From positions 310,001 through 374,000 of the forward strand of contig JAFJTR010000005.1 in NCBI GenBank assembly GCA_022559985.1: a DNA stretch of 64,000 nt, read 5' to 3'. This DNA is from Parastagonospora avenae f. sp. tritici 18332-5 (taxonomy: Eukaryota; Ascomycota; Dothideomycetes; Pleosporales; Phaeosphaeriaceae). A program made the position numbers and the translations under genes. Under the pieces are notes generated by a model. It did no database searches. It was not told where the DNA came from and was given only the letters and a program-made list of their open reading frames with translations. Of this stretch, positions 22,110 through 32,987 are shown in pieces (within the stretch, counting starts at the first letter, position 1; each line of letters opens with the position of its first letter).

Positions 22110-23537
22110 ATGTCTTCATCTCCTAACATCGAGAGATTCCTATCTAGCGTACTAAGGGAGTTCGAATGGCATATCAGAGAAACTGGCTGCTGGGATTCCG
22201 TAAACGTCCAACCCACACTGACAAACGCAGTCTTACCCATGTTCCAAAACCGATGGGCTACAGGCCCCAACCAACATACACGCGAAGTCTACTCCGGACT
22301 ATATCCCAGTCTCGTACTTGCTTCGCGCTTGCTGAGCGAAGACTGGCCCCTCTTATGGTTCACAAAGCTAACATTCGGCAGACGCTGCCCCAGCACAACT
22401 AAGCCAGGTCGGACATATCTCGCAGCCACATCGAACTCGACCCCCGCCGCCCAAATCACGCAAGTCAAATCAAACCTCGCCGAGCTCGGCGAAGTTATCA
22501 CATTCCTCTTCGCCCCGCGTAGCTGCAAAGACAAAGCCTGGGGCACAACCTACAACACCAAAAAAGCCATGCGCTTCCACGCCGAATTCCGCGCCACTGA
22601 TCGCCCCAGCATCAGAGCTTTGTTCTCAACAGACACATACCGATGCCGCCATCAACGTCCCTGGGTCGTCGTGAATGCTTTTTTCATGGACTACTTCCGC
22701 TCCCGCGTGTCCTTTTGCACGCCCGCTGAAACATACCGCGTGCACATCCTCTTCGCCATCACGCTCGTGCACGAGATCGCGCACGCGTACTGGTTCTGGC
22801 TCAACGAGAGAGCGCCCGAGCCACTCTGGCACGAGGGCGAGAGAAATCCCGAACTGGGGTTTTCGTGGGAGCGCGAAGTCATCGGGCGCGTGGTGCAGCC
22901 GATGTTGGGGTATCAAGGGATGGACGGCATCAGAACATTGGTTTCTTCTGAACTGCGCGAATATGCGGATTCGAAGGAGAGGATGGATGGGATTGTTGGG
23001 ATGCAGGATGCTACGCGGTTGAGCAAGACGCTAACGATACACGATAGGAAGCGGAAGTGGCCGGTTTTGAAACCGAGTGATTTGCGCGGAAGTGAATTGT
23101 TTCTTGAAAATCCGAGTGGGAAATATGTTGCGGGCATAAAGTGTATTCCAATGGCGTGGGTTAGTGCGTGGTTCCAGGAATCTGAATGGGTGAGGAGAAA
23201 GGGGGATTGGGATAGGCATAATATGTACTGGCCGCCGGCGTTGATGGATGCGTTTTTGGTCGTGTATGATAAGGATGGGGCGAAGGTGCAGATTCTGAGG
23301 TCGTTGAATGTGAGGAGTAAGGCTGATGCGAAGACATACAAGGAGTTGCAGAAAGAGGAGAAGGAGCTGAATGCGAGGAAGAAGCAGAGGGAGAAAGATA
23401 AGGAAGATTTTTGGAAGGCGTTTGCGAAGATGGATATCTACACGGTAAGTAGGGCACTGTAGTTTAGACGTTGTGTGAGTACATGGGCAACTGGGCGCTA
23501 GACATGATTTCAATTTCAGGGTATCTTTCTCTTCTAA
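22110..23537 (+). CDS. Zincin-like protein with an HEIAH metal-binding motif
   Basis: ATG at 22110. The main exon 22110-23444 encodes 445 residues. A perfect GTAAGT donor and a 75-nt intron (23445-23519) lead to an 18-nt last exon ending at 23537 (added ending GIFLF). Without splicing the frame ends at 23462. The core feature is LVHEIAHAYWFW at about residues 222-233, an HExxH motif. A downstream EGERNPELGFSWE segment could supply the third ligand. The C-terminus is a charged Lys/Glu coiled-coil-like stretch. No signal peptide is seen, so it is intracellular. I do not recognise the family beyond the HExxH fold class. Protease activity is possible, not shown. Confidence 0.75.
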
Positions 23538-23845
23538 ACAAACAAATCGTGCTATACTCCTCTCATAGGACTCTCAGTTTGATACCCTCCGCTAATCAAC
23601 AATGGCCTCTCGAACTCTCCTCCCCCACACTGCCCAGATCTCCACCATGGCCCGCCACGTCTCCTCGCTGTCAAGCCTTGCGAAAACGTTCACGGGCGCG
23701 GCTTGAGGCGATCTAGGCACCACAGCCCTGATGCGACCGGTTGCGTCGAAGCCGAGTTGCGCAGACAAAAGGGCAGTGGAGCGCGTGAGAGTGAGGTTGG
23801 GGGCAGACAGGATGGCTGCGGCGTACGTTGTGGTGGTGTGGCGGA
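23538..23845. other. Short gap between converging genes
   Basis: Holds the 3' flanks of the zincin-like gene and the Ser-repeat gene. Nothing else recognised. Confidence 0.45.
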
Positions 23846-25094
23846 TTAGAAAGGCGGTGGGATGGGATGGGATGATGGTCTGATGGGTTGGTTGTGAGGA
23901 GGGTTGGGTCGGGTGTTGGCTGGCGGGTTGGGTTGAAGGGGATGTGAAGTGTGGGGCTGGGCGTCGACTGGTATGTTGGCTTGGATCGGATGCGAAGTGT
24001 TGGACTGAACTTCGACTGGTGTGTCGGCTTGGGTAGGATGCGAAGTGCTGGGGTGAGCGCTGTCGTCGACATGCTCTGAACCAGTGCCGCCGAGGAGGAG
24101 TGTGATGGGAACACTAGTTCGTGTGACGGTCTCTGCGTTGTTTTGGATGTCCTCTTGGACGGGAATTTGAGCCTGGTCCTGGTCCTGGTCCTGAACGTCG
24201 TCGTACTCATTCTCTTGGGCGGCAGTCTCGGTGTCTTGAACGTCCAACCTCGCCAATCCCGTCGCGACAGAAGGCTGTTCTTCACCATCCGCAGGGTCGA
24301 ACTTCACTCTCAGCACCTTCATCTTGCTCAGCAGCACCAGTCTCGACCACCTCTTCCCTACCAACCCTCTGCCCCCTCACCCTCCTTCTCGCCACCCTCC
24401 CATTCCTCACCATCCACACATTATGTTTCTCATCCTGATTCAAAATCCTCGCCCTCGCCACCAACACCTCTTGCAACCTCCCTACCCCCACGCTCTCCTC
24501 CTTCTCCGCTAGAAAAGGCAACTCGGCTTTCACCCTCGCGGAAACTGGCTTCAACACTCTCGCAGTCGCTTTCCTGACACTGGCCCGGAAGCTCATGCTC
24601 CCTAGGAGACCCTCCGCGAGTATGGCGGATTGCATGGAGGCGTGCAGGGCGTAGGCTTCGCAGACGGTTAGGGAGAGGGCGGCGGAGATGTCGTGGGCGT
24701 ATTTGAAGGGGAGAGCTGGGGAGAAGGAATTGCTTGAGGAACTACTTGAGGAACTGCTTGAGAAACTGCTTGAGGAACTGCTTGAGGAACTGCTTGAGGA
24801 ACTGCTTGAGGAACTGCTTGAGGAACTGCTTGAGGAACTGCTTGAGGAACTGCTTGAGGAACTGCTTGAGGAATCTGAACTTGAGCTTGAGGAGCCGTTG
24901 GGATGCATAGATGTGTCGGAGTCGGTGAGGGAGTGGAGATCGTTGGGAGGGTCGCCGAGACCGGAGTCGGAGTCGTAGTTGATGTGGAATGTAGCTCTGA
25001 TGGCGGCTTCTCTGGCTCTTCTGGCTCTGGGGGTGCTATCTTGGGTAGATGGAGTGGCGAGGCGGTCCGTTGTTGTAGGATTTGTTGCAGACAT
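23846..25094 (-). CDS. Low-complexity protein with poly-serine tract, unknown function
   Basis: ATG at 25092-25094. Proposed exons are 24381-25094 and 23846-24322, joined in phase by a 58-nt intron (GTGAGG...GCAAG), giving 396 residues. Residues about 66-120 are a nearly pure Ser tract encoded by a 12-bp minisatellite. It is followed by a helical Ala/Arg-rich region (ASMQSAILAEGLLGS, SVRKATARVLKPVSARVK). The second exon starts MKVLRVKFDP and ends in a Pro/His-rich tail with three degenerate TSHPxQxN repeats. No known domain. If the intron is wrong, the first frame ends at 24282. The acceptor is a weak AAG, so the join is moderately supported. Confidence 0.5.
24733..24885. repeat. 12-bp minisatellite (cttgaggaactg) in coding DNA
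   Basis: About a dozen near-perfect 12-bp units. On the minus strand they encode Ser only; on the plus strand they read LEEL repeats. It is expandable in-frame because the unit is a multiple of three. Confidence 0.9.
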
Positions 25095-25590
25095 GTTGAG
25101 CTGTTGTAGGAGGTAAGCTTGTGGTATGGGAATACTTAGCTGAGCAGAACATGGTAATCCATAGCCATGTCCCGTTTCTCAGTGTTTGTCTCTGAACTGG
25201 AAATGTCTGATATGGAATGAGACAGTCTCACTTAGTTGATGCTGGAAAGACATATTGTCTTCCAAATTCGAACCATATGTTAGAACCAGTTCGGAAGCAA
25301 GACTTCGCTAATGTGTGAAGTCACTGCCTCTTGTTAACGCGATAATGCGGAGTTGTCAAAGAATTTCTCTTTCATTATCGTATTTCGTCTATAGAGTTTT
25401 GGACAATGCATGGACAGTGGTATCATTCACTACCTCACCTGCCTTCGCAAGTAAGCGCAGTCCCCAATCCTCGCAGTTACTATTCGGTTCTCGTGCATCC
25501 TCTGTACAATCCCATCTCGGAGTGTCGCTTTCCACCCAGTCATGCAGATCACATGTCCCTTCAGGTCGAATCATCCGCAGACATACCTAC
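25095..25590. other. Intergenic, no gene recognised
   Basis: 5' flank of the Ser-repeat gene and 3' flank of SKI8. Nothing else recognised. Confidence 0.45.
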
Positions 25591-26778
25591 TCAACCAGCA
25601 GCCTCCCGATAGAAGCTGATGGAATTATTTCCCCCAGCCAGCGCAAACATCTCGCTCTTGACCGGGTTCTTCGGCAACCACTTCGCGCTCCACAACGGCT
25701 TGTCGCCATGAGAATGCGTCGCAACGCATGCCCTCGTATCTATGCGCCAGATTTTCGCTTTGGAGTCGTGCGATCTAATGTTCTGGTTAGCCTCCATTCC
25801 ATCATGTTTGAAGTGAACGTACCCTGATAACAGATACTCGCCTGTATCGCTCCAGTCTAATGAAAGTACCCAGCCGCCGTGTCCAGTGAAGTTGGCGACC
25901 TGTTCGCCAGACGTGACGTCGTACAGCGCGATGATTCGTGCATCGCCTCCTGCTGCGAGGAGTTTCGACGCGGGCGAGAATGCGACGCTGCGGACTGGGT
26001 GCACCAGGCCTGCGAGAGAGTGCGCGAGGCGCCCAGTTTCGTTGTTGAAGACGTAGACGGATCCGTTCCCGTGGCCGGATGCTGTAAAGCTTCCGTTGCG
26101 GCTCTGTGAATGTGTTATTATAGCTAAGGCGGGTGGTACTGATCAGGGTGGTGACATACCAGATCGACGCATAGTCCGAAGCTGCCCTTGGTCTCGTACT
26201 CGCGGATCTTGGGCATACCCTCGCCTTTGTTCAGGCTCCAGACGTTGACTTTGCCGTTGATGCTGCTGCCTGCCAGATACTGCCCATCGGCGCTGATGGC
26301 AATCGCCCATATCTCACCTGGCTTATTCTGGTCTGCAGTATGCGTCAGCGCTCGCGTTCTTCCATGTTTGTAGTATGAGCTCGCAATGAAAGCGCAAGGC
26401 GTACCCACCAACGATCTCTCCGTCTTCATTCCACACGCCATCCTCGCCCTGACTCCATATCTTGACCTTGCCTTCGAAGCCAGCACTTGCAGCTCGCCTT
26501 GCCTTGTCTTCTCTTGCTGTGACCAGGTGGTGGATGCCGAGTGGATGCGCCTTGTCTAACGTTTGTATGACGGGGAAGTCGGGCTTTGTGGTGTCGTAGA
26601 CATTGATACTACTTGAGCCCGAAGCCGAGAGCAATTGTGTGCTTGTCGGGGCGACCGCAAAGACATCAGCAGCGTTTGGATGCGCTGAGTCGACCGTGTG
26701 AAGCGTGAGGTATTGTTTCGACTAGCAAAAATTAGCATGCACAGCTTCAGCGTCCACAAAATAGCAGGAACAAACCAT
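25591..26778 (-). CDS. SKI8: Ski8 / WD-repeat protein of the Ski complex
   Basis: Five exons: 26776-26778 (the ATG alone), 26409-26721, 26160-26332, 25823-26103 and 25591-25774. They total 954 nt, or 317 residues. Ski8 (WDR61/Rec14) is the WD40 scaffold that joins Ski2 and Ski3 in cytoplasmic 3'-5' mRNA decay by the exosome, and acts in meiotic DSB formation in some fungi. The N-terminus SKQYLTLHTVDSAHPNAADV, then LLSASGSSSINVYDT, VKIWSQGEDG, SINGKVNVWSL, LLAAGGDARIIALYDV and DSKAKIWRID are successive WD blades. Length fits the WDR61 type. All introns are GT-AG and phase-consistent. It is divergent from GUK1. Confidence 0.92.
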
Positions 26779-27015
26779 GATGTCGTGTCAGAAGCTCCTC
26801 ACTCCTTTCTATGCGCTCAGCGCGTCTTTTCACCTCGACATGTAGCTTCGTTGCAAATTCCACAAAAGTAGTCGCAAGCTCGATGAGGTCAGTACAAACA
26901 CGAAAACGCGATGTCACCAGTCCACAGTACGTCCCGCCATGCCCCACCAAAAGACCCCTAGCTTGACCGCCAATCACGCCGCGGCGCATCCAAGTCGGAC
27001 AGGAATGCTTCCTCA
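26779..27015. promoter_or_regulatory. Bidirectional promoter region, SKI8 / GUK1
   Basis: Only 237 bp separate the SKI8 start codon from the upstream-most in-frame GUK1 ATG (390 bp to the second ATG), so the two divergent genes must share promoter DNA. No TATA box is evident. Confidence 0.6.
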
Positions 27016-27827
27016 ATGCCATTGACCCTTGCAAGAAGTGGTAGAAGCCTTGCGAAAGAGTCACGAAGCTTGTTGAGTCACCAGTCGTACCTACCCTCCC
27101 TTCGCTTTGCAAGCCTATACAGCCCTCTGGTCACTGTACGACCCTTCTCCAACACCACATCGCACAACATGGCTCCCACCGACACATCCGCCGTCGAGAA
27201 GAACCGCGCCATCGTAATCAGCGGGCCCAGCGGCACGGGCAAGTCGACGATCCTAAAGCGCCTGTTCGAAGAATACCCCGACAAATTCGGCTTCAGCATT
27301 TCGCACACGACACGCGGGCCCCGCGCTGGCGAGGAAGATGGGCGCGAGTACTACTTCGTGAAGAAGGAGGAGTTCCAGGACTTGGTGGATAAGAAGGGCT
27401 TCATTGAGCATGCGCAGTTTGGCGACAATTGCTATGGCACGAGCATCAAGGCGGTCAACGATATTGCGGAGAAGGGCAGGATTTGTATATTGGATATTGA
27501 GATGGAGGTATACAGTTTCCATATCTTGCATTGCCTCATGGTATACTAATATAAGCGCAGGGCGTCAAGCAGGTCGCAAACCACCCAACGTTCCCTCGCC
27601 CACGATTCCTGTTCTTGTCACCGCCGTCGATGGAAATTCTTGAACAGCGGTTGCGGAGTCGCGGGACGGACAAGGAAGAGGCTATCCTCAAGAGGTTGAA
27701 ACAGGCAAAGAACGAAATGGACTTTGCGAACAGTGGAGAGGCGCCGCATGACAAGGTTGTGGTTAACGATGACTTGGACAAGGCGTACAAGGAGGTCAAG
27801 GAATTCATTGTCGGCAGCGATGCATGA
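27016..27827 (+). CDS. GUK1: Guanylate kinase
   Basis: Exons 27016-27507 and 27561-27827 with a 53-nt intron. The kinase domain starts at the second in-frame ATG (27169, strong context CACAACATGG), giving 201 residues, the usual length. It phosphorylates GMP/dGMP with ATP. Motifs: P-loop SGPSGTGKST, the GMP-binding SHTTRGPRAGEEDGREYYFV, VDKKGFIEHAQFGDNCYGTS, and FLFLSPPSMEILEQRLRSRG. The frame is also open with an upstream ATG at 27016. That adds 51 residues rich in Arg, Ser, Leu and Tyr with only one acidic residue, resembling a mitochondrial presequence. Two isoforms by alternative start are plausible, but the extension may just be leader sequence. Confidence 0.93.
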
Positions 27828-28965
27828 AGAGCAAGTCGAGTCCAGCACATCAACACGTCACACGAGAACGAAGAATCATAAGCAGCAACAATGGCATGAA
27901 TTGATAGAAAATGAATAAAACTATCTAAGCCACGAGGTCTTGTCAGTTTGTGTTTGAAATGCTCAGCAGCGACCGTCCTACCACTTTGGGATTCAGACAG
28001 TCTCAGTGCTTGACTCTATTTCATTTGTCTCCTCATTTAGACCCATGGCTGGAAGAATCTGGCTTGTTCGACCAAGCATACACACCCTATCCAGGATAGC
28101 CGTGTTCAGATCCGAAAAAAATGTGTCCATGGTGAACGTCCCTCGCCTCAAGAATAAGCCCCATTGAGTTACCACCGACGCGACCCGTATGACCGAGTCG
28201 TTCCGATGGCAATCGCATAACCATAAACTTGACGAGAAGACCCTCCGTACCTGGCGCTGCTTCGACATCTCGATTCCTCCTCCTCCCCCGCTAGTCGATC
28301 TGTCAGAGGACAGGCAAGGTAGCCAGCGGACTCATATCATCGCCCCAGTGCCGGCCCCTCCACCCGCACCATCGAGAAAGCAGCTGTGGAAGAGACTAGC
28401 GGAAAGGAGAGCGAAGAAGTGTCGTGGATGGTAGGAGGTCGCGCTTCTATGGCGATTCGTTGCTGAAAGTGCGGTCCATGAAGAACCGATGTCCGGGGAC
28501 TTTCTCCCAAAGCCAAAGGAAGAGACGCCCGAGGGCGCTCTGTTTGTGTGCTTCGTTGCGATTCTTTGAGCGAGGAACGTTGGAGAGAGAAAGCCGGAGC
28601 TGGAGGTGGAAAAGTTAATTTACCGGACGGCGGCGCGGCGGAAGGTTTGGCCGCAGGCAGCGCTATGTCGGAGTGGGTTGGCGCCTGCAAGGATGCCTGG
28701 AAGCTTGGACGGCTGCACTTCTTTTGCTGCGAGCGCGACGACGGTGAAAGAGTATCGAGAGGCGCTGCTGAGTATTTATTGTGTCACTCTGCCGAGTTGA
28801 TAGTCCTGCCATCGCTCACTCATTCTCATCGCGACTTACACTGCGCAACACCTGCATTCGAGAATCTTCGCGCTCGACCTACCGCCGCGGCATAACAACA
28901 CGCTCGCGCAGAGCTGCCTTACCGACATCTGCTCCTCGACCGTAACCTAAGTTCCACCACACACA
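27828..28965. other. Intergenic, 1.1 kb, no gene recognised
   Basis: 3' flank of GUK1 and promoter/leader of RAE1. Open frames here are short, overlap on both strands and lack recognisable content. Confidence 0.45.
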
Positions 28966-30166
28966 ATGGCCTTGTTCGGTGCCCAACCCGCTGCGTCTGC
29001 AAGCTCTACCACCGGCGACACTAGCAAGGACGTCGAGATTCCCGCAGGCCAGCTCCCGTCTGACAGCATATCCGACCTCCAGTTCTCGCCTACACACGAC
29101 CTGCTCGCCGTCGCAAGCTGGGACAAGAAGGTCTACATCTACGAAGTCAACGGCAACGGCGCACAGGGAAAGTACCTGTTTGAGTGCCAAGGACATGTTC
29201 TGGGTCTTGGATGGTCAAAGGTACGTACATGGGAGATTCAAAGTATGCAAGATGAAGTGACTAACATGAACAGGATGGCACGCGCATCGCTGCCGGCGAC
29301 TCCACCGGCCACCTTAACATCGTCGACTTCCGCAGCAACCCCGCCAGCGGCACCATCCCCGCGCAACAAGCAAAGGCCCACGCCGAAGCCATCAAGTGCG
29401 TGCGCTGGTTCCAAACCGGCGGCCAGGACTACGTCGCGACCGGCTCATGGGACAAGACGGTCAAATTCTGGGACTTGAAGGGCGCCGAGCCCGTCGGCAC
29501 GCTCGATGCGCAGGAGCGCGTCTACAGCATGGACGTCAAGGACCAGCTCCTCGTCGTCGCGACCGCTGAGCGCCACATCCACACCATCAATCTGCAAGAC
29601 CCCACCAAGATCTACAAGTCCATCACCAGTCCGCTGAAATGGCAGACGCGTGTCGTGTCCTGTTTCAGCGACGCGACGGGTTTCGCAGTCGGCAGTATCG
29701 AAGGGCGTTGCGCGATTCAATACGTTGAAGATAAAGACACTAGGTACGCCCTCCCTCCCTCCCTCCCCTCTACAAATAACAACAACTAACTCCCCCCACC
29801 AGCCTAAACTTCTCCTTCAAATGCCACCGCCAACCCGACCCCTCCCAGCGCGACGTCGCCAAAGTCTACTCCGTCAACGCCATCTCCTTCCACCCCGTGC
29901 ACGGCACCTTCAGCACCGCCGGCAGCGACGGCACCTTCCACTTCTGGGACAAGGACGCCAAGCACCGCCTCAAAGGCTACCCGGAGGTCGGCGGCAGCAT
30001 CACGGCGACGGCCTTCTCGCGCACAGGCGACATCTTTGCGTACGCGGTCAGCTACGATTGGAGCAAGGGCTATGGCGGGAACAATGCACAGTATCCGATT
30101 AAAATCAAGCTGCATCCGGTGGTTGGGGATGAGTGCAAGCCTAGGCCGGGGACTAAGAAGAGGTAG
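28966..30166 (+). CDS. RAE1: mRNA export factor Rae1/Gle2
   Basis: Three exons: 28966-29220, 29274-29743 and 29803-30166. They total 1089 nt, or 362 residues, the family length. Rae1/Gle2 is a WD40 beta-propeller that docks on the GLEBS motif of Nup98-type nucleoporins and supports poly(A) RNA export. Diagnostic segments: SISDLQFSPTHDLLAVASWD, VATGSWDKTVKFWDLK, the RVYSMDVKDQLLVVATAERH segment, GRCAIQYVEDKD, FKCHRQP, VNAISFHPVHGTFSTAGSDG and AYAVSYDWSKGYG. All are hallmarks of Rae1. Introns are canonical GT-AG with CTAAC branch sites. Confidence 0.96.
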
Positions 30167-30673
30167 AATTCTGGACACAAGAGGTCTGGGGCGGCGGAGT
30201 AGTTGGGCTGATATTTGGCTGGCGAGGATATGAGGGAGGTGGTGGAGAGGCAGCAGCATGCTCCTGAAATGCTGCAAGGTTATCAGATCCGACGTGCACT
30301 GAATTCTCCACACCCATGAGAGGATATTGATAGAGTATTTTTCTCCCCGCTCACCACAGCAGTGTGCTTTTTTCGTTATAATTGCATTAGCGTTACGGGT
30401 TGGCTCGGCGCATTAGGATCATGTACAGGGAATTCAAGGATAAACAGTGCAGCCCAGTGTCAAAAGATGCCCAGTGTCAAAATACGTCTATCTTTGCATT
30501 CGCATTCGTATTTTGAGTGATGTAGAAATGTACCGCTAAATCCATGGCCCCTCGATCCCATGCCAAAAATGCAGCTCCCATGACATGAAGTCCTTTTACG
30601 CCATTCCTCATACCCATCAATTCGTATACGCCAAAAACGCCTCGCTTTCCACTTCACACATCCGTCTCACATC
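30167..30673. other. Gap between converging RAE1 and RAD52
   Basis: 3' flanks only. No gene recognised. Confidence 0.5.
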
Positions 30674-32614
30674 TCAGCTACCCACAGGACCGCCATTCTC
30701 AGTCCCCGTCGCGCCCTCAACCCTCTGCCTCTTGACATCCGGGCCCTCACCTGCCACATTCGCTCCCTGATTACTCACATCCTGCAGCGGCGGCCTCTCC
30801 CTCTTGACACCCGCCGCACCATTAGCAAACGTCGGCGGCTTGTATGCGCCACGGTTCGTACTAGGACTCATGGCGTAGTTGGGCGCGCCAGGCATGCCGA
30901 TACGCCTGCTCATGTCTTGCTGGGCGTTGACGAAGTTTGACGGGCGTGAGGGGCGGGAGTTGGCGGGCTCGGCTGCTGGGGGAGGGGCGGGTGGTGCGCC
31001 GACTTGTTCGCGTTTGACGGGGGCGCTGCGTCGGTTGTCGATACCGGGGGTGCGCTTATCTTTGGGCACGGGGGATTCGGCGTTGGGGTTGAAGGTAGGG
31101 AGGTGTGCGATTGAAGGAACGGCGGCATCAGAGTTCTGGAGAAGTTCGGCTGCGCGAGACGTGATGAAGCCTACAGGCGGTCGGCCGTTGGGAGGTGCAG
31201 GGTTGGCGGAAGGGGTCGTTGTTCCTTGTGCTTGCGGAGCAGGGCGTGGCTGAGCAGGTGCATGTTGGGCATCTGGAGGAGTGTGTCGGAGAGGCTGGTT
31301 TTGGGGTTGCTGATTCTGCTGAGCTGGGGGTCGGGCGGCCATGTTTGCGTTATTGTTTGGTGGAGGCATACGCGCGCCATTCTGGTCAGGTCGCTGCTGG
31401 TTCTGTGGCTGGACTGGGGTTTGAGGTTGTCGCTGCATTGGACCGGCTGGTGACGGCCGCCCTGGTCCCTGGTTTGGTCGATGTTGAGGTGGGCCTTGAC
31501 CGTTGACACCATTTGCTGGTGGGATACGCGGCGGGGGCTGTCGAGGAGGACCAGTCTGTCGAATAGGTGATGTACGAGCAGACCGAACTCCATTTGTTCC
31601 GTTTGCTCCATTTGCTGGCCTCACTGCTTCGATTGCTTTCGGCATGGGAGCGGGTGCTGGCTCTGCTGGTGCTGATCCGGCATCGAACGAGAACTCATCA
31701 CCATGGCCTTCGTTAACATCGACGCCATCGAAGAGATTACCGTCGAATTCGTCGTCGAACTCAGCACCGAATGACTCGCCAAGGTGCTCGGTACGCGTCC
31801 TCAGGACCTGGTTTGCTCGCATTGGCGTTCGTTGTGGTTCGTGCTTCACTACTGCCTGCTCCTCCTGTTGTCGTGGCGCATAAATTGCATGTCTGTACAG
31901 GCTCCCCTCCTCGAATTTGATCGGCTTGACCTTCATGGTCTGGACCTTCTTCAGGTATTCCTTGTCATATAAGCAGTTGCCCAGTACATTGCCGAATGTG
32001 CGTAGTGAGCGCTTCAGTCCATCGGTAGCCGCCTCTTTCTTCGCCTTCTCGAAAGACGCTGCTTTGCCTTTGCCGTTCTCTATTGAGCCGTAGCCAATGT
32101 CCTGGTATTAATTAGTGTTGCTCTCGTTTTGTAGCGAGGCAGAACATACTTCGTGGTATGTGCCATCCTTCAGCGTGATCCTCACTACTATCGACAGGCC
32201 CAAGCTGACCTTGCCGTTCTGGTGCTCGTCGACCTACTATTATCAGCATTGCATGCGTATATTTTGGCACGAAAACATACATAATCGATCTGCACCTGTC
32301 CCAATGAGCTAGACCAGCCGTTGAAGCCAAACACCTCGTTCGCGAGTGCTATGGCCTTGTTGCCCTCCAAGTACGCAACCTTGCCGCCACCATTACCCGG
32401 CCTCGTCGAAATGTACTCGGGGCCCAGCTGCTTGTTTAATCTGCTCTGCAAAGTCGCGATCTCGGATGCTGTGAAGCCATTCACAACGCGTTCCTCGAAC
32501 GGGTTTGTGACGTTGCCGCCGTGGTATTGGTCGCCCGGCCTGCTGCATAATGAGTAAGGTGCAATGTATCCGCCCGCGAGCGTAATAATTATTCGCGGAT
32601 ACGTACGCAGGCAT
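30674..32614 (-). CDS. RAD52: DNA repair and recombination protein Rad52
   Basis: Four exons: 32607-32614 (8 nt), 32281-32542, 32150-32233 and 30674-32101. They total 1782 nt, or 593 residues. The N-terminus (MPARPGDQYHGGNVTNPFEE) leads into the Rad52 DNA-binding/annealing domain: LQSRLNKQLGPEYISTRPGN, then KVAYLEGNKAIALANEVFGF, then VSLGLSIVVRITLKDGTYHE, GYGSIENGKGKAASFEKAKK and AATDGLKRSLRTFGNVLGNC. This domain forms the ring that anneals single strands and loads Rad51. The C-terminal 390 residues are Pro/Gln/Asn-rich and disordered, with an acidic FDDEFDGNLFDG patch that may be the RPA- or Rad51-binding part. The gene is complete. Confidence 0.97.
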
Positions 32615-32987
32615 GGTCGTGTTATGATTGTGTGTTGAGCATCTGGTCGCCGCTCAAGGGAAGTGGATGCCTGGTGGCTAGGAATGACGCGCCTTGAGAC
32701 GAGACGACGCGCTGAGCGCAGTGGCGCTAAATTACCCACGCCGTCACGTGTTGTGGGGTCTTGCACGGTGGGCGACAACATCAAGCATCTACGCCGTCCT
32801 TTGCACCGCCAAATTAAGATTCTCAGCCAAGTATAGGATGAAGTGTAATAGAATGTAATACTCTCAATCTACATATCTCGCGCGTGATGGTGTATAGTGA
32901 AGCCCCCAACGCCTTTCATGCTAGGTAGTCCTTTCCATAAACCCAAGTGCCCGTAATCAAACGCGTCCCAAATGATTGCTATTACAA
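32615..32987. other. Gap between RAD52 start and KEX1 stop
   Basis: RAD52 promoter and KEX1 3' flank. No gene recognised. Confidence 0.5.

Noticed and set aside
24688..24978. Plus-strand LEELLEEL repeat frame
   Set aside because: Complementary strand of the Ser minisatellite inside a better supported minus-strand gene.
22110..30166. Biosynthetic gene cluster
   Set aside because: No backbone enzyme (PKS, NRPS, terpene synthase) or pathway regulator in the window; neighbours are unrelated housekeeping genes.
29804..30313. Antisense 169-codon frame over the last exon of RAE1
   Set aside because: Opposite strand of conserved WD40 exon; no start context or domain.
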